In this document: one piece after another, positions 7,260-15,755 of the stretch | How positions within the stretch are numbered: the stretch's first letter is position 1 | Layout: each line of letters opens with the position of its first letter | NCBI GenBank assembly: GCA_015057055.1 | Contig: SVFE01000023.1 | Coordinates: 1 to 37,528, forward strand | Source: Lachnospiraceae bacterium | GTDB taxonomy: Bacteria > Bacillota > Clostridia > Lachnospirales > Lachnospiraceae | Direction: 5' to 3' | Length of the DNA: 37,528 nucleotides | Notes under the pieces: generated by a model | Told to the model about the DNA's origin: nothing | Databases searched by the model: none | Seen by the model: the letters and a program-made list of their open reading frames with translations, nothing else | Translations under genes and position numbers: made by a program

Positions 7260-8123
7260 TTATCCACTTATTTCCATACATTCCGCAGGATCAACAAACG
7301 CATCATTGAAATAAATCTGATATACAAACTCTGTATTATTCTGTGCAATCGTCATTAAAAGAGTCCCTGTTGCAACCGCATCTCCGCCTTCCACAACCAC
7401 ATTACCAAATCCTCGATAGATGGTTACATAACCGTTGCCATGATCTACGGTAATACAAACTTCTCCTTCTTCGTCCGTTTCGACCGAAGCCACGACACCA
7501 TAAGCAGTCGCCACTACTTTAGTTCCTTCCGCCGCCACAAACATTGCGCATGGAGCCGTTTCTTCCCCTTCGTTTTCTGTTGCAGACACTTCCTGAATTG
7601 CTGCACTTCCTTTCAACGGATAAGATGTGGGCAGATAACGACGACGTTCTTCCTCTTCGTATGTTTCCACGGTTTCTGTTTTGGATGCCAATGCCTCACT
7701 CAAAAACGTAATTTGTTCATTTAATTCTTCTACGCTGTTTTCTAATTCGCTTTCCGTATTCTTTTGCGTGATAATCTGCGCATTCAACGAAGCAATCATC
7801 CGATCCGATTCCGCAATTTTATTATTCAGCGTTCGAATCCACCCCAACATAAGGGCTATCGCCATAACAAAAACTGTGAATATCAGCACCGATGCCTTGA
7901 TTATCTTGCTGCGTGATATACTTTTTCCGACACTTACCGGTACCGCATCCGGCTTTTCCTCCGGATGCTCAGATACCTTTTCCGGCAATGCCTCTTCACC
8001 GTTTATCTTCTCATTATCAGAAGCAGATTTTTGGTCAGACTCCGCTTGTTTTAAAGCTTTTTCTTTTTTCTTTTCCGCCAAACGTTCCTGCTTTTTTTCT
8101 TTTATTTTTTGTTTGCGCCCCAT
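7260..8123 (-). CDS. Membrane-anchored coiled-coil protein with degenerate LytM (M23-like) domain
   Basis: The 287-residue protein has a Lys/Glu-rich cytoplasmic N-terminus (about 1-70), one membrane helix (about 75-96), a coiled coil (about 98-160) and a C-terminal beta-rich domain. That domain contains TKVVATAYGVVASVET, VDHGNGYVTIYRGFGNVVV and GDAVATGTLLMTI, which follow the LytM/peptidase M23 fold. The catalytic His-x-His of active enzymes would fall in the last strand, where the sequence reads FVYQIYF, so no zinc-binding HxH is present. Such inactive LytM proteins (EnvC- or SpoIIQ-like) usually regulate amidases or bridge membranes. It follows the PTS permease gene on the same strand, but a separate promoter is visible at 8188-8216. 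AGGAG lies 7 nt before the ATG. Confidence 0.8.
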   Translation of the reverse strand: MGRKQKIKEKKQERLAEKKKEKALKQAESDQKSASDNEKINGEEALPEKVSEHPEEKPDAVPVSVGKSISRSKIIKASVLIFTVFVMAIALMLGWIRTLNNKIAESDRMIASLNAQIITQKNTESELENSVEELNEQITFLSEALASKTETVETYEEEERRRYLPTSYPLKGSAAIQEVSATENEGEETAPCAMFVAAEGTKVVATAYGVVASVETDEEGEVCITVDHGNGYVTIYRGFGNVVVEGGDAVATGTLLMTIAQNNTEFVYQIYFNDAFVDPAECMEISG

Positions 8124-8152
8124 GATTTTCTCCTGCGTAATCCCATATGAAA

Positions 8153-8177
8153 CAATTTACATAATCAATTTACATAA
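8153..8177. repeat. Short direct repeat in the leader of the LytM-like gene
   Basis: CAATTTACATAA occurs twice, at 8153-8164 and 8166-8177, with a 13-bp period. It lies between the -10 element and the ribosome binding site of the gene at 7260-8123. Confidence 0.7.
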
Positions 8178-8187
8178 CACTACTTCC

Positions 8188-8216
8188 ATTTTACGGTATT
8201 TTCGGAAAAAATACAA
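8188..8216 (-). promoter_or_regulatory. Candidate promoter of the LytM-like gene
   Basis: Minus strand TTGTAT (8211-8216), 17 bp, TAAAAT (8188-8193). It is about 65 bp before the ATG, with the two 12-bp direct repeats just downstream. Confidence 0.55.
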
Positions 8217-8231
8217 TCCCGCATTATTTAT

Positions 8232-9368
8232 TTATACATTCAATTTCATATCACCGTCCTGAATCCATTTCTTTTTACGCATGAATTCAGAAACAATAAG
8301 AGCCAAAATACCCGGCAAAATAATCTGTGCAACCAAAATCAAGACAAGCACCACGCCCGGACTGTTTCCTTCCGCCACCATAGTCTGATAGGTATTAATC
8401 TGCCCTACAAGACCGGCCGTCCCCATTCCGGAACCGGTGGGATTATTCGTCATTTTAAATACCATCGTGGACAAAGGTCCCATAATGGCACTGGAAATAA
8501 TCGCCGGTAGCCAAATAATCGGTTTTTTTACAATATTACCAATCTGCAACATACTTGTTCCAAGACCTTGTGCCAGCAGACCGTTCCATTTATTCTCACG
8601 GAAGCTTGCCACAGCAAATCCCACCATATTGGCACAGCATCCGGCAGTTGCTGCTCCTGCCGCAAGGCCGTTCAAGCCCAAAATAATGCCCAGGGCCGCT
8701 GAAGAAATCGGTAAAGTCAAAATAATACCCATAAGCACGGATACCACAATACCCATAAGGAAGGGAGCCTGCTCTGTTCCCCAGTTGATAATGGAACCAA
8801 GCCAGGTCATGAAAGAAGAAATCGGCGGTCCCAAAATAAGTCCGGCAACACTTCCCCCTACAATACAACACCAGGGTGTAATCAAAATATCCACTTTGGT
8901 TTTTCCGGACACTCCCCGTCCGATATAAATAGCCGTAATTGCTGCCAAAAATGCGCCGAGCGGTTCTCCCACGGACGCTAAATGCATTACATTATTTGCA
9001 AAAAATGCATCCAAACCATCTGCACTTCCTACTGCCGCCACAATCTTTGCCGCAAATGCTCCGACCATACCGGCTGCCATTGCCGATACCAGCGTCAAAG
9101 GACTGGCTTTTAACTTTTGCGCAACACCGCAACCGATTCCGGCACCGGTCATTACACTGGCTACTTTTCCGATTAAGAACAGATAGTTGCCGATTGTTTT
9201 TGCCAAAGGAGCATCAATGGCTGTAATCAAACTACTAATCTGAACAACGATGGTTCCCATAATCAAGGTGGCAAACAGTCCGGTTGCCATACCGCTCAAA
9301 CCTTCAATAAAAATTTCATGCATTAACTTTTTAAATGCACCGCTTTCGTTTTTTTCTTTCTTACTCAT
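8232..9368 (-). CDS. PTS transporter subunit IIC-like permease (EIIC_2 type)
   Basis: The 378-residue, very hydrophobic protein has about ten membrane helices. The start MSKKEKNESGAFKKLMHEIF, then EGLSGMATGLFATLIMG and later AAGAATAGCCANMVGFAVASF, match the stand-alone PTS EIIC family (PTS_EIIC_2). No IIA or IIB domain is fused, and none is encoded in this window, so energisation and substrate are unknown. It might work with components encoded elsewhere. ATG 9368 is preferred because GGAGG lies 5 nt upstream. An upstream in-frame TTG at 9380 overlaps that ribosome site. It lies upstream of the LytM-like gene on the same strand with a 108-bp gap. Confidence 0.85.
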   Translation of the reverse strand: MSKKEKNESGAFKKLMHEIFIEGLSGMATGLFATLIMGTIVVQISSLITAIDAPLAKTIGNYLFLIGKVASVMTGAGIGCGVAQKLKASPLTLVSAMAAGMVGAFAAKIVAAVGSADGLDAFFANNVMHLASVGEPLGAFLAAITAIYIGRGVSGKTKVDILITPWCCIVGGSVAGLILGPPISSFMTWLGSIINWGTEQAPFLMGIVVSVLMGIILTLPISSAALGIILGLNGLAAGAATAGCCANMVGFAVASFRENKWNGLLAQGLGTSMLQIGNIVKKPIIWLPAIISSAIMGPLSTMVFKMTNNPTGSGMGTAGLVGQINTYQTMVAEGNSPGVVLVLILVAQIILPGILALIVSEFMRKKKWIQDGDMKLNV

Positions 9369-9488
9369 TTTCTCCTCCAATCACGCATTCGTTTTTATCA
9401 AATTTTTGTCCGTACATAAATCTTTTTTTCGAATGCCCAAATCACCATTACGCTACCACGAAATCGCATAATTAGCAAGTTATTTTTC

Positions 9489-9517
9489 TTTACAATTTAT
9501 TTGCGTTATGCTATATT
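9489..9517 (+). promoter_or_regulatory. Sigma-A promoter of the cold-shock gene
   Basis: Plus strand TTTACA (9489-9494), 17 bp, TATATT (9512-9517). The predicted leader is about 50 nt. Confidence 0.65.
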
Positions 9518-9574
9518 TACATTGTTGCAAAAGATTTCATGCAACACACTATTTATATTTTGGAGGTACTTAAC

Positions 9575-9775
9575 ATGCAAGGTACAGTTAAGTGGTTTAA
9601 TGCACAGAAGGGTTATGGTTTTCTCTCTACACCGGAAGGAAATGACGTATTCGTACACTTTTCCGCAATCCAGAACGAAGAGGGCTACAAAACATTAACC
9701 GAAGGCCAAGAAGTTGAATTTGACGTTGTTGAAGGCGCTAAAGGACCTCAGGCAAGTAATGTTGTTAAGAAATAA
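9575..9775 (+). CDS. Cold-shock domain protein (CspA family)
   Basis: The 66-residue single OB-fold protein, [18 protein letters not shown], contains RNP1 (KGYGFL) and RNP2 (VFVHF). It ends with [11 protein letters not shown]. Csp proteins bind single-stranded RNA and DNA and act as RNA chaperones during cold shock or growth transitions. TGGAGGT lies 8 nt before the ATG. An upstream in-frame ATG at 9539 would add 12 residues with no family counterpart and was rejected. The gene is monocistronic. The 135 bp between its stop and the next hairpin carry no feature I recognise. Confidence 0.97.
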   Translation: MQGTVKWFNAQKGYGFLSTPEGNDVFVHFSAIQNEEGYKTLTEGQEVEFDVVEGAKGPQASNVVKK

Positions 9776-9909
9776 TTTTTCTGACAGCAGACTTTTATCA
9801 GTTTTTCAGTGTGCCTTTTCTTGATATAAATTTGCTCAGAACATAAAACTAGTAGAATTTACAATAGAATTAGCAATATTGTTTTAACGGATTAAAAGTT
9901 AAAAAACGA

Positions 9910-9938
9910 AAAGAACCGGAAATTCCGGTTCTTTTTTT
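9910..9938. terminator. Bidirectional terminator between csp and the membrane protein gene
   Basis: A 10-bp stem, AAAGAACCGG (9910-9919) with CCGGTTCTTT (9925-9934), has an AAATT loop and is followed by a T-run on the plus strand. On the minus strand the stem is followed by TCGTTTTTT, so it can also end the gene whose stop is at 9947. Confidence 0.85.
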
Positions 9939-9946
9939 CTATATTT

Positions 9947-11464
9947 TTAGGGAAACGTTACATTCACTGTTTCCGGAATACCATAAAACTCTTTATAATA
10001 TACAACCCGTTCCTCCGTAGAAGGATATTCAAACCACAAAAAACCGGCATTATCGTAAGGAACAAGTTCTAAACTATCTCCTTGCACCTCGATTACCTGT
10101 TCCATCCGATCCCGATTTTCGAGTGTTGTCTGCAAAATACCGGTATAAATTACACATCGCATAAAAAACAAAAACAATACTGTTAGTCCTATGATTATCA
10201 CAATTTTATTCTTTTCTTCTTCTTTTGCCTTACGAAACAAATACAAAACCTGCATCACCACCGTAATAACAATAAAGAAATAGGAAACTAAATACAACCG
10301 GTCGTTTCTTTCCGCTACAGCCGCCAATGGCACCAGTACAACTACAGCACTAATCCAAAAAAACAATGCAACTCTTGCAATTCGCCGATCCGTTATCTCC
10401 CATAACATCAGACAAATCAATACATGGAACCATACGTAAAACAGTCCCAGCGAAACATCCAACCCCTGATAATTATGTGCAATATGTTGCTGATACATAT
10501 AAAACGCAAAAGCAAGCATAGTAAGAATATTTCCTACCATGAGCACTTTTCCCTTAATTCCCGACTGTTTTCTGTTTTGCCATAATACCCACAAAGAAAG
10601 GAACAAAATAACAGGAACCAGCCAGCTAAAATGCCGCCAAAGCTGAAAGATTCTAACACTCACAAAATTTTCGACAACCGTTTTTATCATCATTCCCAAT
10701 CCATCTTCCGGCGAAAAAACAAATTTTCTCCCAAGCCCTTCAATGTGGGATAATGTTACTCCAGTAGAAAACAATTCTCCGTATATACTACTGCTAAACA
10801 TAATCAAAAGTCCAAACATATTCGCGCTTAAAAGAAGTGCAAATTGCTTTTGATTCTTTCTTTTCATTACCGAAACAAAAAATAAACCGGCACTCAATAG
10901 AAACAAATAGATACTGACGTGTTCTAAAAAAAGCTGCGTCAACATTATAACCAAAAAAGCACCGAGATCCTTAATACCGATTTTTTTATTTTCCGTCACT
11001 AGATATTGCTTGCATATGAGTAGAAACAAACCGATACCCAAAAGAGAAATAATATAATTAGCAAAGCCGGAAACCCAGCCATAGGTTTGCGCCCACATAA
11101 TTACAGGCATATCAATAACAAACAGATTTATTAAGAAAAAATACAGTATTCGCTCCCGCACATTTTCTCCGTTAAGTTTCGAAAACACGTAGGGAATTGC
11201 CCAGGCTACTACACCCATAATAATGTTTTTTATCCATTCAAAACGGGTCATAATTACAACAAAAAAATTTCCCGAATATCTACTGTTTAAATTAGCATGC
11301 AAAAGTTGTTTCATCCCGACTTCAAGCCCCCAATCCCAATCATCGTGGGTATAAGGAACACAAATCGCAATATAGAAATATAAAACAAAAGCCACAACAT
11401 TGGAAAAAAGCCAAAGTTTTTTTTCACTATCATTACTCCAATGAACTTCCAACGATTTTAACAC
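9947..11464 (-). CDS. Polytopic membrane protein, possible GT-C/DUF6056-like family
   Basis: The 505-residue protein has about 11-12 membrane helices and a short periplasmic-type C-terminal domain ending YYKEFYGIPETVNVTFP. After the first helix it carries YTHDDWDWG and later NSRYSGN. An acidic DD motif in the first outer loop is typical of GT-C-fold glycosyltransferases and of DUF6056/GtrII-like membrane proteins. I tentatively place it there, without a substrate. GTG 11464 is chosen because GAGGGG lies 6 nt upstream. The longer frame from GTG 11518 would overlap hisA and lacks a better ribosome site. It follows the hisA-like gene by 46 bp and is probably co-transcribed with it, although no functional link is evident. 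Confidence 0.75.
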   Translation of the reverse strand: MLKSLEVHWSNDSEKKLWLFSNVVAFVLYFYIAICVPYTHDDWDWGLEVGMKQLLHANLNSRYSGNFFVVIMTRFEWIKNIIMGVVAWAIPYVFSKLNGENVRERILYFFLINLFVIDMPVIMWAQTYGWVSGFANYIISLLGIGLFLLICKQYLVTENKKIGIKDLGAFLVIMLTQLFLEHVSIYLFLLSAGLFFVSVMKRKNQKQFALLLSANMFGLLIMFSSSIYGELFSTGVTLSHIEGLGRKFVFSPEDGLGMMIKTVVENFVSVRIFQLWRHFSWLVPVILFLSLWVLWQNRKQSGIKGKVLMVGNILTMLAFAFYMYQQHIAHNYQGLDVSLGLFYVWFHVLICLMLWEITDRRIARVALFFWISAVVVLVPLAAVAERNDRLYLVSYFFIVITVVMQVLYLFRKAKEEEKNKIVIIIGLTVLFLFFMRCVIYTGILQTTLENRDRMEQVIEVQGDSLELVPYDNAGFLWFEYPSTEERVVYYKEFYGIPETVNVTFP

Positions 11465-11510
11465 ATTCTTCCCCTCTTTTCTTATTCTCACATAACATCG
11501 CACTTCCGCA

Positions 11511-12290
11511 TTATTCACACATCGTAACGACGCGCTCCCAATTCATCGTACCACCAAACAAATCCAACGCACTACCCACCGTCACGTTCACGCGTTTTTT
11601 TCCAAGGTTTTTCAGCCCTTCCAAATCTTCCATGGAATGTACGCCGCCGGCATAGGTTACAGGGATTCCTTCATATCCCCCAAGCACCGCAACCAAAACC
11701 TCGTCGATTCCCGCGCTTTTTCCCTCTACATCCACAGCATGAATCAAATATTCATCTGCATAGTTTTCCAATTGGTTTAAAAGTTCTGTGGAAAGTACCG
11801 TATCGGTGTATTTTTGCCAACGGTCCGTCACAATATAATATTCATCGCCTTTTTTGCGACAACTCAAATCCAAAACCAAATGTTCTTTTCCTACAAGGCG
11901 AACCATTTCCTCCAACCGTTCATAATCGATCTTTCCGTCCCGAAAAACATAGGATGTAACGATTACGTGAGAAGCTCCCGCGTCCAAAAATTCCTTTGCA
12001 TTGGAAGGATTGATTCCCCCTCCGACCTGCAGGCCGCCCGGATACTCTTTCAGGGCCAATAACGCTTGTTTTTTTGTTTCTTCGTATTCCAAAGTCCCCG
12101 CTGCATTCAGTAAAATGACATGACCGCCTTTTAGTCCCTTTTCTTTATAAAGTTTTGCATAAAAAGCCGCATCCTGGGTCGCCACAAAATTTTCGGCGAC
12201 TTTTCCTTCTTCCATGTGGTCTTTTAAACTTCCGCCCACAATTTGTTTTACTTTTCCGTCATGAATATCAATACAGGGTCGAAATTCCAT
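11511..12290 (-). CDS. hisA: HisA, eukaryotic (HIS6) type ProFAR isomerase
   Basis: This 259-residue protein catalyses the Amadori isomerisation of ProFAR to PRFAR in histidine synthesis. It matches the yeast/plant HIS6 type rather than the usual bacterial HisA. Shared blocks include [15 protein letters not shown] (6-20), [18 protein letters not shown] (91-98), [30 protein letters not shown] and [12 protein letters not shown]. The catalytic acids would be Asp8 (in CIDIH) and the Asp of HAVDVEG. No other his gene is in the window, so it lies outside a his operon here. AAAGGATG lies a few bases before the ATG. Horizontal origin is plausible, since this type is known to be scattered in bacteria. 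Strand and product are confident. Confidence 0.9.
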   Translation of the reverse strand: MEFRPCIDIHDGKVKQIVGGSLKDHMEEGKVAENFVATQDAAFYAKLYKEKGLKGGHVILLNAAGTLEYEETKKQALLALKEYPGGLQVGGGINPSNAKEFLDAGASHVIVTSYVFRDGKIDYERLEEMVRLVGKEHLVLDLSCRKKGDEYYIVTDRWQKYTDTVLSTELLNQLENYADEYLIHAVDVEGKSAGIDEVLVAVLGGYEGIPVTYAGGVHSMEDLEGLKNLGKKRVNVTVGSALDLFGGTMNWERVVTMCE

Positions 12291-12316
12291 TTTTTCATCC
12301 TTTCCGAAAATTGAAA

Positions 12317-12346
12317 TTATTTTAACGAATAATTATTTCTATAATA
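12317..12346. promoter_or_regulatory. Overlapping divergent -10 elements for hisA and the lipoprotein gene
   Basis: The bases CTATAATAG contain TATAAT on the plus strand (12340-12345) and TATTAT on the minus strand (12341-12346). The minus-strand element is preceded by TGC (extended -10). The -35 elements are weak on both sides: TTATTT at 12317-12322 on plus, and TTGTTC 16 bp away on minus. The two start codons are 117 bp apart. Confidence 0.35.
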
Positions 12347-12406
12347 GCAATACTAACACAAAGAACAAAGAAGTTCTTTACATTTTTATTTTTGGAGGAA
12401 AAAGTT

Positions 12407-12793
12407 ATGAAAAAGACAATCCGACTTTTGTCTGCTCTCACACTCCTTCTTATGGCTTGCTGTTTCACGGCATGCCAGCGGGATGATGGCAACAACGCTC
12501 CGGAAGATATGGTAAACGGTTCCGAAAACCAGCAGCCCGGCAGCAATACCGCATCAGACAATCAGATTCAGGGCAATAACGGTTCCCATTCCACATCCGA
12601 TAATTTGGTAGAAGATGCCGGAAATGCGGTAGATGACGCCATGGATAATGTAGGAAATGCAGTTGATGATGCTATGGATGGTGCCGGAAATGCAGTCGAT
12701 GACGTTATGGATGGTGCCGGAAATGTGGTGGATGATATTACCGGAAACGAAGAATCACATAACGAAAATGACCGGGATAACAAAGACCGTTAA
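12407..12793 (+). CDS. Secreted lipoprotein with 11-residue acidic repeats
   Basis: The 128-residue product starts MKKTIRLLSALTLLLMAC, a lipoprotein signal peptide. LMAC at 15-18 or FTAC at 20-23 could be the lipobox, so the mature protein would be lipid-anchored outside the membrane. An Asn/Gly/Ser-rich linker leads into four copies of an 11-residue unit of the form AGNAVDDAMDG (about 70-112), then an Asp/Asn/Glu/Lys tail. The repeats have hydrophobic residues at a regular spacing and could form an amphipathic surface helix. GGAGG lies 8 nt before the ATG. A TTG 15 bp upstream is inside the ribosome site and was rejected. No known family is recognised. It is monocistronic. Confidence 0.8.
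   Translation: MKKTIRLLSALTLLLMACCFTACQRDDGNNAPEDMVNGSENQQPGSNTASDNQIQGNNGSHSTSDNLVEDAGNAVDDAMDNVGNAVDDAMDGAGNAVDDVMDGAGNVVDDITGNEESHNENDRDNKDR
12614..12742 (+). repeat. Four 33-bp tandem repeats inside the lipoprotein gene
   Basis: Four in-frame units of 33 bp (the last incomplete) share the core GGAAATG(C/T)(A/G)GT.GATGA. They encode GNAVDD-type repeats. Units two and three are the most alike. Confidence 0.85.
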
Positions 12794-12807
12794 CACCAAA
12801 GCATACC

Positions 12808-12854
12808 GAAAGACACATTCCGCGTTGCAAAGGCTTCGCGAAATGTGCCTTTTA
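12808..12854 (+). terminator. Terminator downstream of the lipoprotein gene
   Basis: CACATTCCGCG (from 12814) pairs with CGCGAAATGTG (to 12847) with one mismatch. The stem can be extended by AAAG/CTTT and ends in a short T-run. It lies between two convergent genes and may work on both strands. Confidence 0.65.
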
Positions 12855-12862
12855 CATATCAT

Positions 12863-14821
12863 TTAAACACCTTTTTCCGTAATAATTCCTTCCCGGAACG
12901 CGTCCAAAAGTTTCTCCAGATAATAAATATTCTCTTTTAATTCTTTTCCCGCATCGGTATCCAGTACCGTATGACGGACGCGATAATTTTCTACCGGCAG
13001 AGAGTCGGAAACAATATCCGTTTCCTTACGAACGGCAGCCTCCTTTGACTCAAAGGGCTCATGGGCCACAAGCCACATGCCGTGGGAATTAGCTACCAGC
13101 GTATATCCGGCAATCCCGGTTTTCTCCTGGTATGCCTTGGAAAAGCCACCGTCAATAATAAGAAGTTTTCCGCCGCATTTAATAGGCGTATCTCCCTTTT
13201 TTAATTCCACGGGAACATGACCGTTTATAATATGGGAAGTTTCCGGGTTTAACCCAAATTCTTCAAAAATGTGGTTCACCACATCTTCATTTTCCATCAA
13301 CGCATAATAGTGATTTTTCTTTTCTTTCTTGGCATTTTTGTCTTCGATGAAATATGCTTCAAAGGTTGCCATTTTATCCTTCCCAAATACCGGCGAATCC
13401 GGCCCGGTCCAGATATACCACAAAATGTCCTGTCCCATCCGCTTTTCCGTCATATCATTTACGGAGTAAAAGCCTTTTCTCGCATAATAATCTAATATAT
13501 CATACAAGGCTTTTCCCTTATATTTCTTTCCGTAAATATCCACTTCCGAAAAACTACCGTCTTCTTCCAAGGGAACACAGCCGTGATACAAAAGATTCGA
13601 ATTATGCACCTTATACAAACTGCCCTTGGAAAGCAAAAATCTTACATGTCGCTGTAATTTTTCACTGTTGGTAAACGTCTGGTAAAGACGTTCTACCACC
13701 ATCTCTTCCTCCGGCGTAAGTTCGTAGGGATTATCCGGGTCAATGGTAGGAAAATCCGTATCCTTCATATCATAAACCGTATCTCCCACCCGGACGGTTT
13801 TCTTTTCAAAATCTATTTTATCCAGCAAAAGCCGCTCTTCCATCTTAAAACCGGGCCGACGCATAATTAACTGCCCTTCCAATTTTAACTGAATCATGGT
13901 GATAGCCTTATGCATTTTCATATCCAAGCTCAAATCCTTGGTATTGTAGTCCGTATTATACTTAATGGTAAAGGCACTGCAATCCGTATCTGCATAGGTC
14001 TCCATGGCAAAGGTAGCCAGGGGAACCAGATTGATTCCGTATCCTTCCTCCAACGTATCAAGATTTCCGTATTTTGCCGCAATCCGAATGACATTTGCAA
14101 TACATGCCGTACTTCCGCTGGCAGCTCCAATCCAGCAAATGTCATGGTTTCCCCATTGCACATCTACGGAATGATACGCCATCAGCGTATCCATTATGAT
14201 ATGCGGCCCCGGCCCCCTGTCAAAAATGTCTCCTACAATGTGTAGATGATCCACTACAAGGCGCTGAATCAGATTTGCCAATGCAATAATAAATTCCTGG
14301 GGTCTTCCGATACGGATAATGGTGTGGATAATTTCATTGTAATATCCTTCCTTATCCTGAACCTCGGCTTTTTCCGTAATCAATTCTTCGATAACATATG
14401 CAAAATCCTTGGGCAAAGCCTTTCGAACCTTGGAACGTGTGTATTTGGAAGATACACGCTTGGTAATCTGCACAAGACGATGCAGGGTAATCTTGTACCA
14501 ATCATCCAGGTTTTCTTCTTCTTTGGAAATCAGTGCCAACTTCTCTTCCGGATAGTAAATAAGGGTCGCCAATGCCTTTTTGTCCTTTTCACTCAGGGTA
14601 TTACCGAATTCCTCATCGATTTTCCGGCGAATTGCTCCCGAACCGTTTTTGAGTACATGATTAAACTGTTCGTATTCACCATGAATATCCGTCAAAAAAT
14701 GTTCCGTCCCGTTGGGCAGATTCAAAATTGACTGCAGATTTATAATCTCCGTAGAAGCCGCCGCAATCGTCGGATACTGCTTTGCCAGCTGTTTTAAAAA
14801 TTTCAATTCCATTTCTTCCAT
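12863..14821 (-). CDS. fbp: Fructose-1,6-bisphosphatase, class III (Firmicutes type)
   Basis: This 652-residue cytoplasmic enzyme hydrolyses fructose 1,6-bisphosphate to fructose 6-phosphate in gluconeogenesis. Class III enzymes have a calcineurin-like metallophosphatase core. Visible motifs are FLTDIHGEYEQF near residue 45, HIVGDIFDRGPGPH and VQWGNHDICWIG (metal ligands), and HIINGHVPVELKKGD near the C-terminal third. Length and motifs fit B. subtilis Fbp. GGGAG precedes the ATG. It starts 18 bp after dapB on the same strand, so it probably shares the lysine-riboswitch transcript. That pairing is unexpected, because the enzyme has no direct role in lysine synthesis. Confidence 0.96.
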   Translation of the reverse strand: MEEMELKFLKQLAKQYPTIAAASTEIINLQSILNLPNGTEHFLTDIHGEYEQFNHVLKNGSGAIRRKIDEEFGNTLSEKDKKALATLIYYPEEKLALISKEEENLDDWYKITLHRLVQITKRVSSKYTRSKVRKALPKDFAYVIEELITEKAEVQDKEGYYNEIIHTIIRIGRPQEFIIALANLIQRLVVDHLHIVGDIFDRGPGPHIIMDTLMAYHSVDVQWGNHDICWIGAASGSTACIANVIRIAAKYGNLDTLEEGYGINLVPLATFAMETYADTDCSAFTIKYNTDYNTKDLSLDMKMHKAITMIQLKLEGQLIMRRPGFKMEERLLLDKIDFEKKTVRVGDTVYDMKDTDFPTIDPDNPYELTPEEEMVVERLYQTFTNSEKLQRHVRFLLSKGSLYKVHNSNLLYHGCVPLEEDGSFSEVDIYGKKYKGKALYDILDYYARKGFYSVNDMTEKRMGQDILWYIWTGPDSPVFGKDKMATFEAYFIEDKNAKKEKKNHYYALMENEDVVNHIFEEFGLNPETSHIINGHVPVELKKGDTPIKCGGKLLIIDGGFSKAYQEKTGIAGYTLVANSHGMWLVAHEPFESKEAAVRKETDIVSDSLPVENYRVRHTVLDTDAGKELKENIYYLEKLLDAFREGIITEKGV

Positions 14822-14839
14822 ACTGTATTTCTCCCGGTC

Positions 14840-15601
14840 CTAATCCAAAACAATCACATCCTGCATATCATACATGCCCGCAGGTTTTCCTGCCAGAAAC
14901 TTAGCCGCCTGAATGGCACCTTTCGCAAAAATGGATTTAGAATACGCGGTGTGAGAAAACGTAATTACTTCATCGGTACCTGCAAAAATTACATCATGCT
15001 CACCCACAATGGTACCGCCTCGGATTGCGGAAATACCCATTTCTTTAGCATCTCTTTTTTGACGGACCGTGCTTCTGTCATACACATATTCATAAACGCC
15101 GCCGCATGCATCGTTGATGGAATCCGCCAACGCAAGCGCCGTACCGGAAGGAGCATCAATTTTCTGATTGTGATGTTTTTCCACGATTTCCACGTCAAAA
15201 CCGGCCGGAGTAAGCACATTTGCTGCATTTTTCAGCAATTTCAAAAGCATGTTGATTCCAAGAGACATATTTGCAGATTTCAAAATCGCTGCCTTCATAG
15301 AGGTCTCCTTTACCTTCAAAAGCTGCTCTTCGGAAAGCCCCGTTGTGCAAAGTACAACCGGCATATTTTTTTCACCGCAATACTCCAAAAGTGCATCCGT
15401 TGCCTTTGCTGATGCAAAATCAATGATTACATCCGCCTCCACCGTGCACTCTTTCAATGATGCAAACACAGGATAATCATTTTGAATATGATTTGACAAA
15501 TCAATTCCTGCTACAATCTTTGCTTCCGTATCCTCTCTTAACAAACCGGTAATAACCTGTCCCATTTTTCCGTTACAACCGTGCATAATAATTTTTACCA
15601 T
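14840..15601 (-). CDS. dapB: 4-hydroxy-tetrahydrodipicolinate reductase
   Basis: DapB reduces the DapA product to tetrahydrodipicolinate with NAD(P)H in the lysine/diaminopimelate pathway, which also feeds peptidoglycan. In a sporeformer the pathway intermediate is also the precursor of dipicolinic acid. The 253-residue protein starts MVKIIMHGCNGKMGQVI (Rossmann GxxGxxG). It contains EIVEKHHNQKIDAPSGTAL, the conserved substrate and catalytic His/Lys block, at about 136-154, and then IRGGTIVGEHDVIF. AAGGAA precedes the ATG at a long spacing. The gene lies 182 bp downstream of dapA, separated by a repeat tract and a hairpin, and 18 bp upstream of fbp. Confidence 0.97.
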   Translation of the reverse strand: MVKIIMHGCNGKMGQVITGLLREDTEAKIVAGIDLSNHIQNDYPVFASLKECTVEADVIIDFASAKATDALLEYCGEKNMPVVLCTTGLSEEQLLKVKETSMKAAILKSANMSLGINMLLKLLKNAANVLTPAGFDVEIVEKHHNQKIDAPSGTALALADSINDACGGVYEYVYDRSTVRQKRDAKEMGISAIRGGTIVGEHDVIFAGTDEVITFSHTAYSKSIFAKGAIQAAKFLAGKPAGMYDMQDVIVLD

Positions 15602-15645
15602 GTTTTATCCGTTCCTTTCTTTATTTCAAGCTTGTACTTTTTTCG

Positions 15646-15718
15646 TTTTTTCTATTGTAGTTTTTTTCTATTGTAGTTTTTCCTATGGTAGTTTTTCCTA
15701 TGGTAGTTTTTCTATGTG
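15646..15718. repeat. 15-16 bp tandem repeat between dapA and dapB
   Basis: Four near-copies of TTTTTCCTATGGTAG or its TCTATTGTAG variant (15646-15660, 15661-15676, 15677-15691, 15692-15706) are followed by a partial fifth. The two central-right copies are identical. The tract is T-rich on plus and A-rich on minus. Confidence 0.85.
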
Positions 15719-15755
15719 TACTTACTTTATGCTACTATCTGCTTATGATACAACA

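Noticed and set aside
12568-12783. Minus-strand frame with repeated SSTAFPAPS residues
   Set aside because: It is the antisense reading of the 33-bp repeats of the lipoprotein gene.
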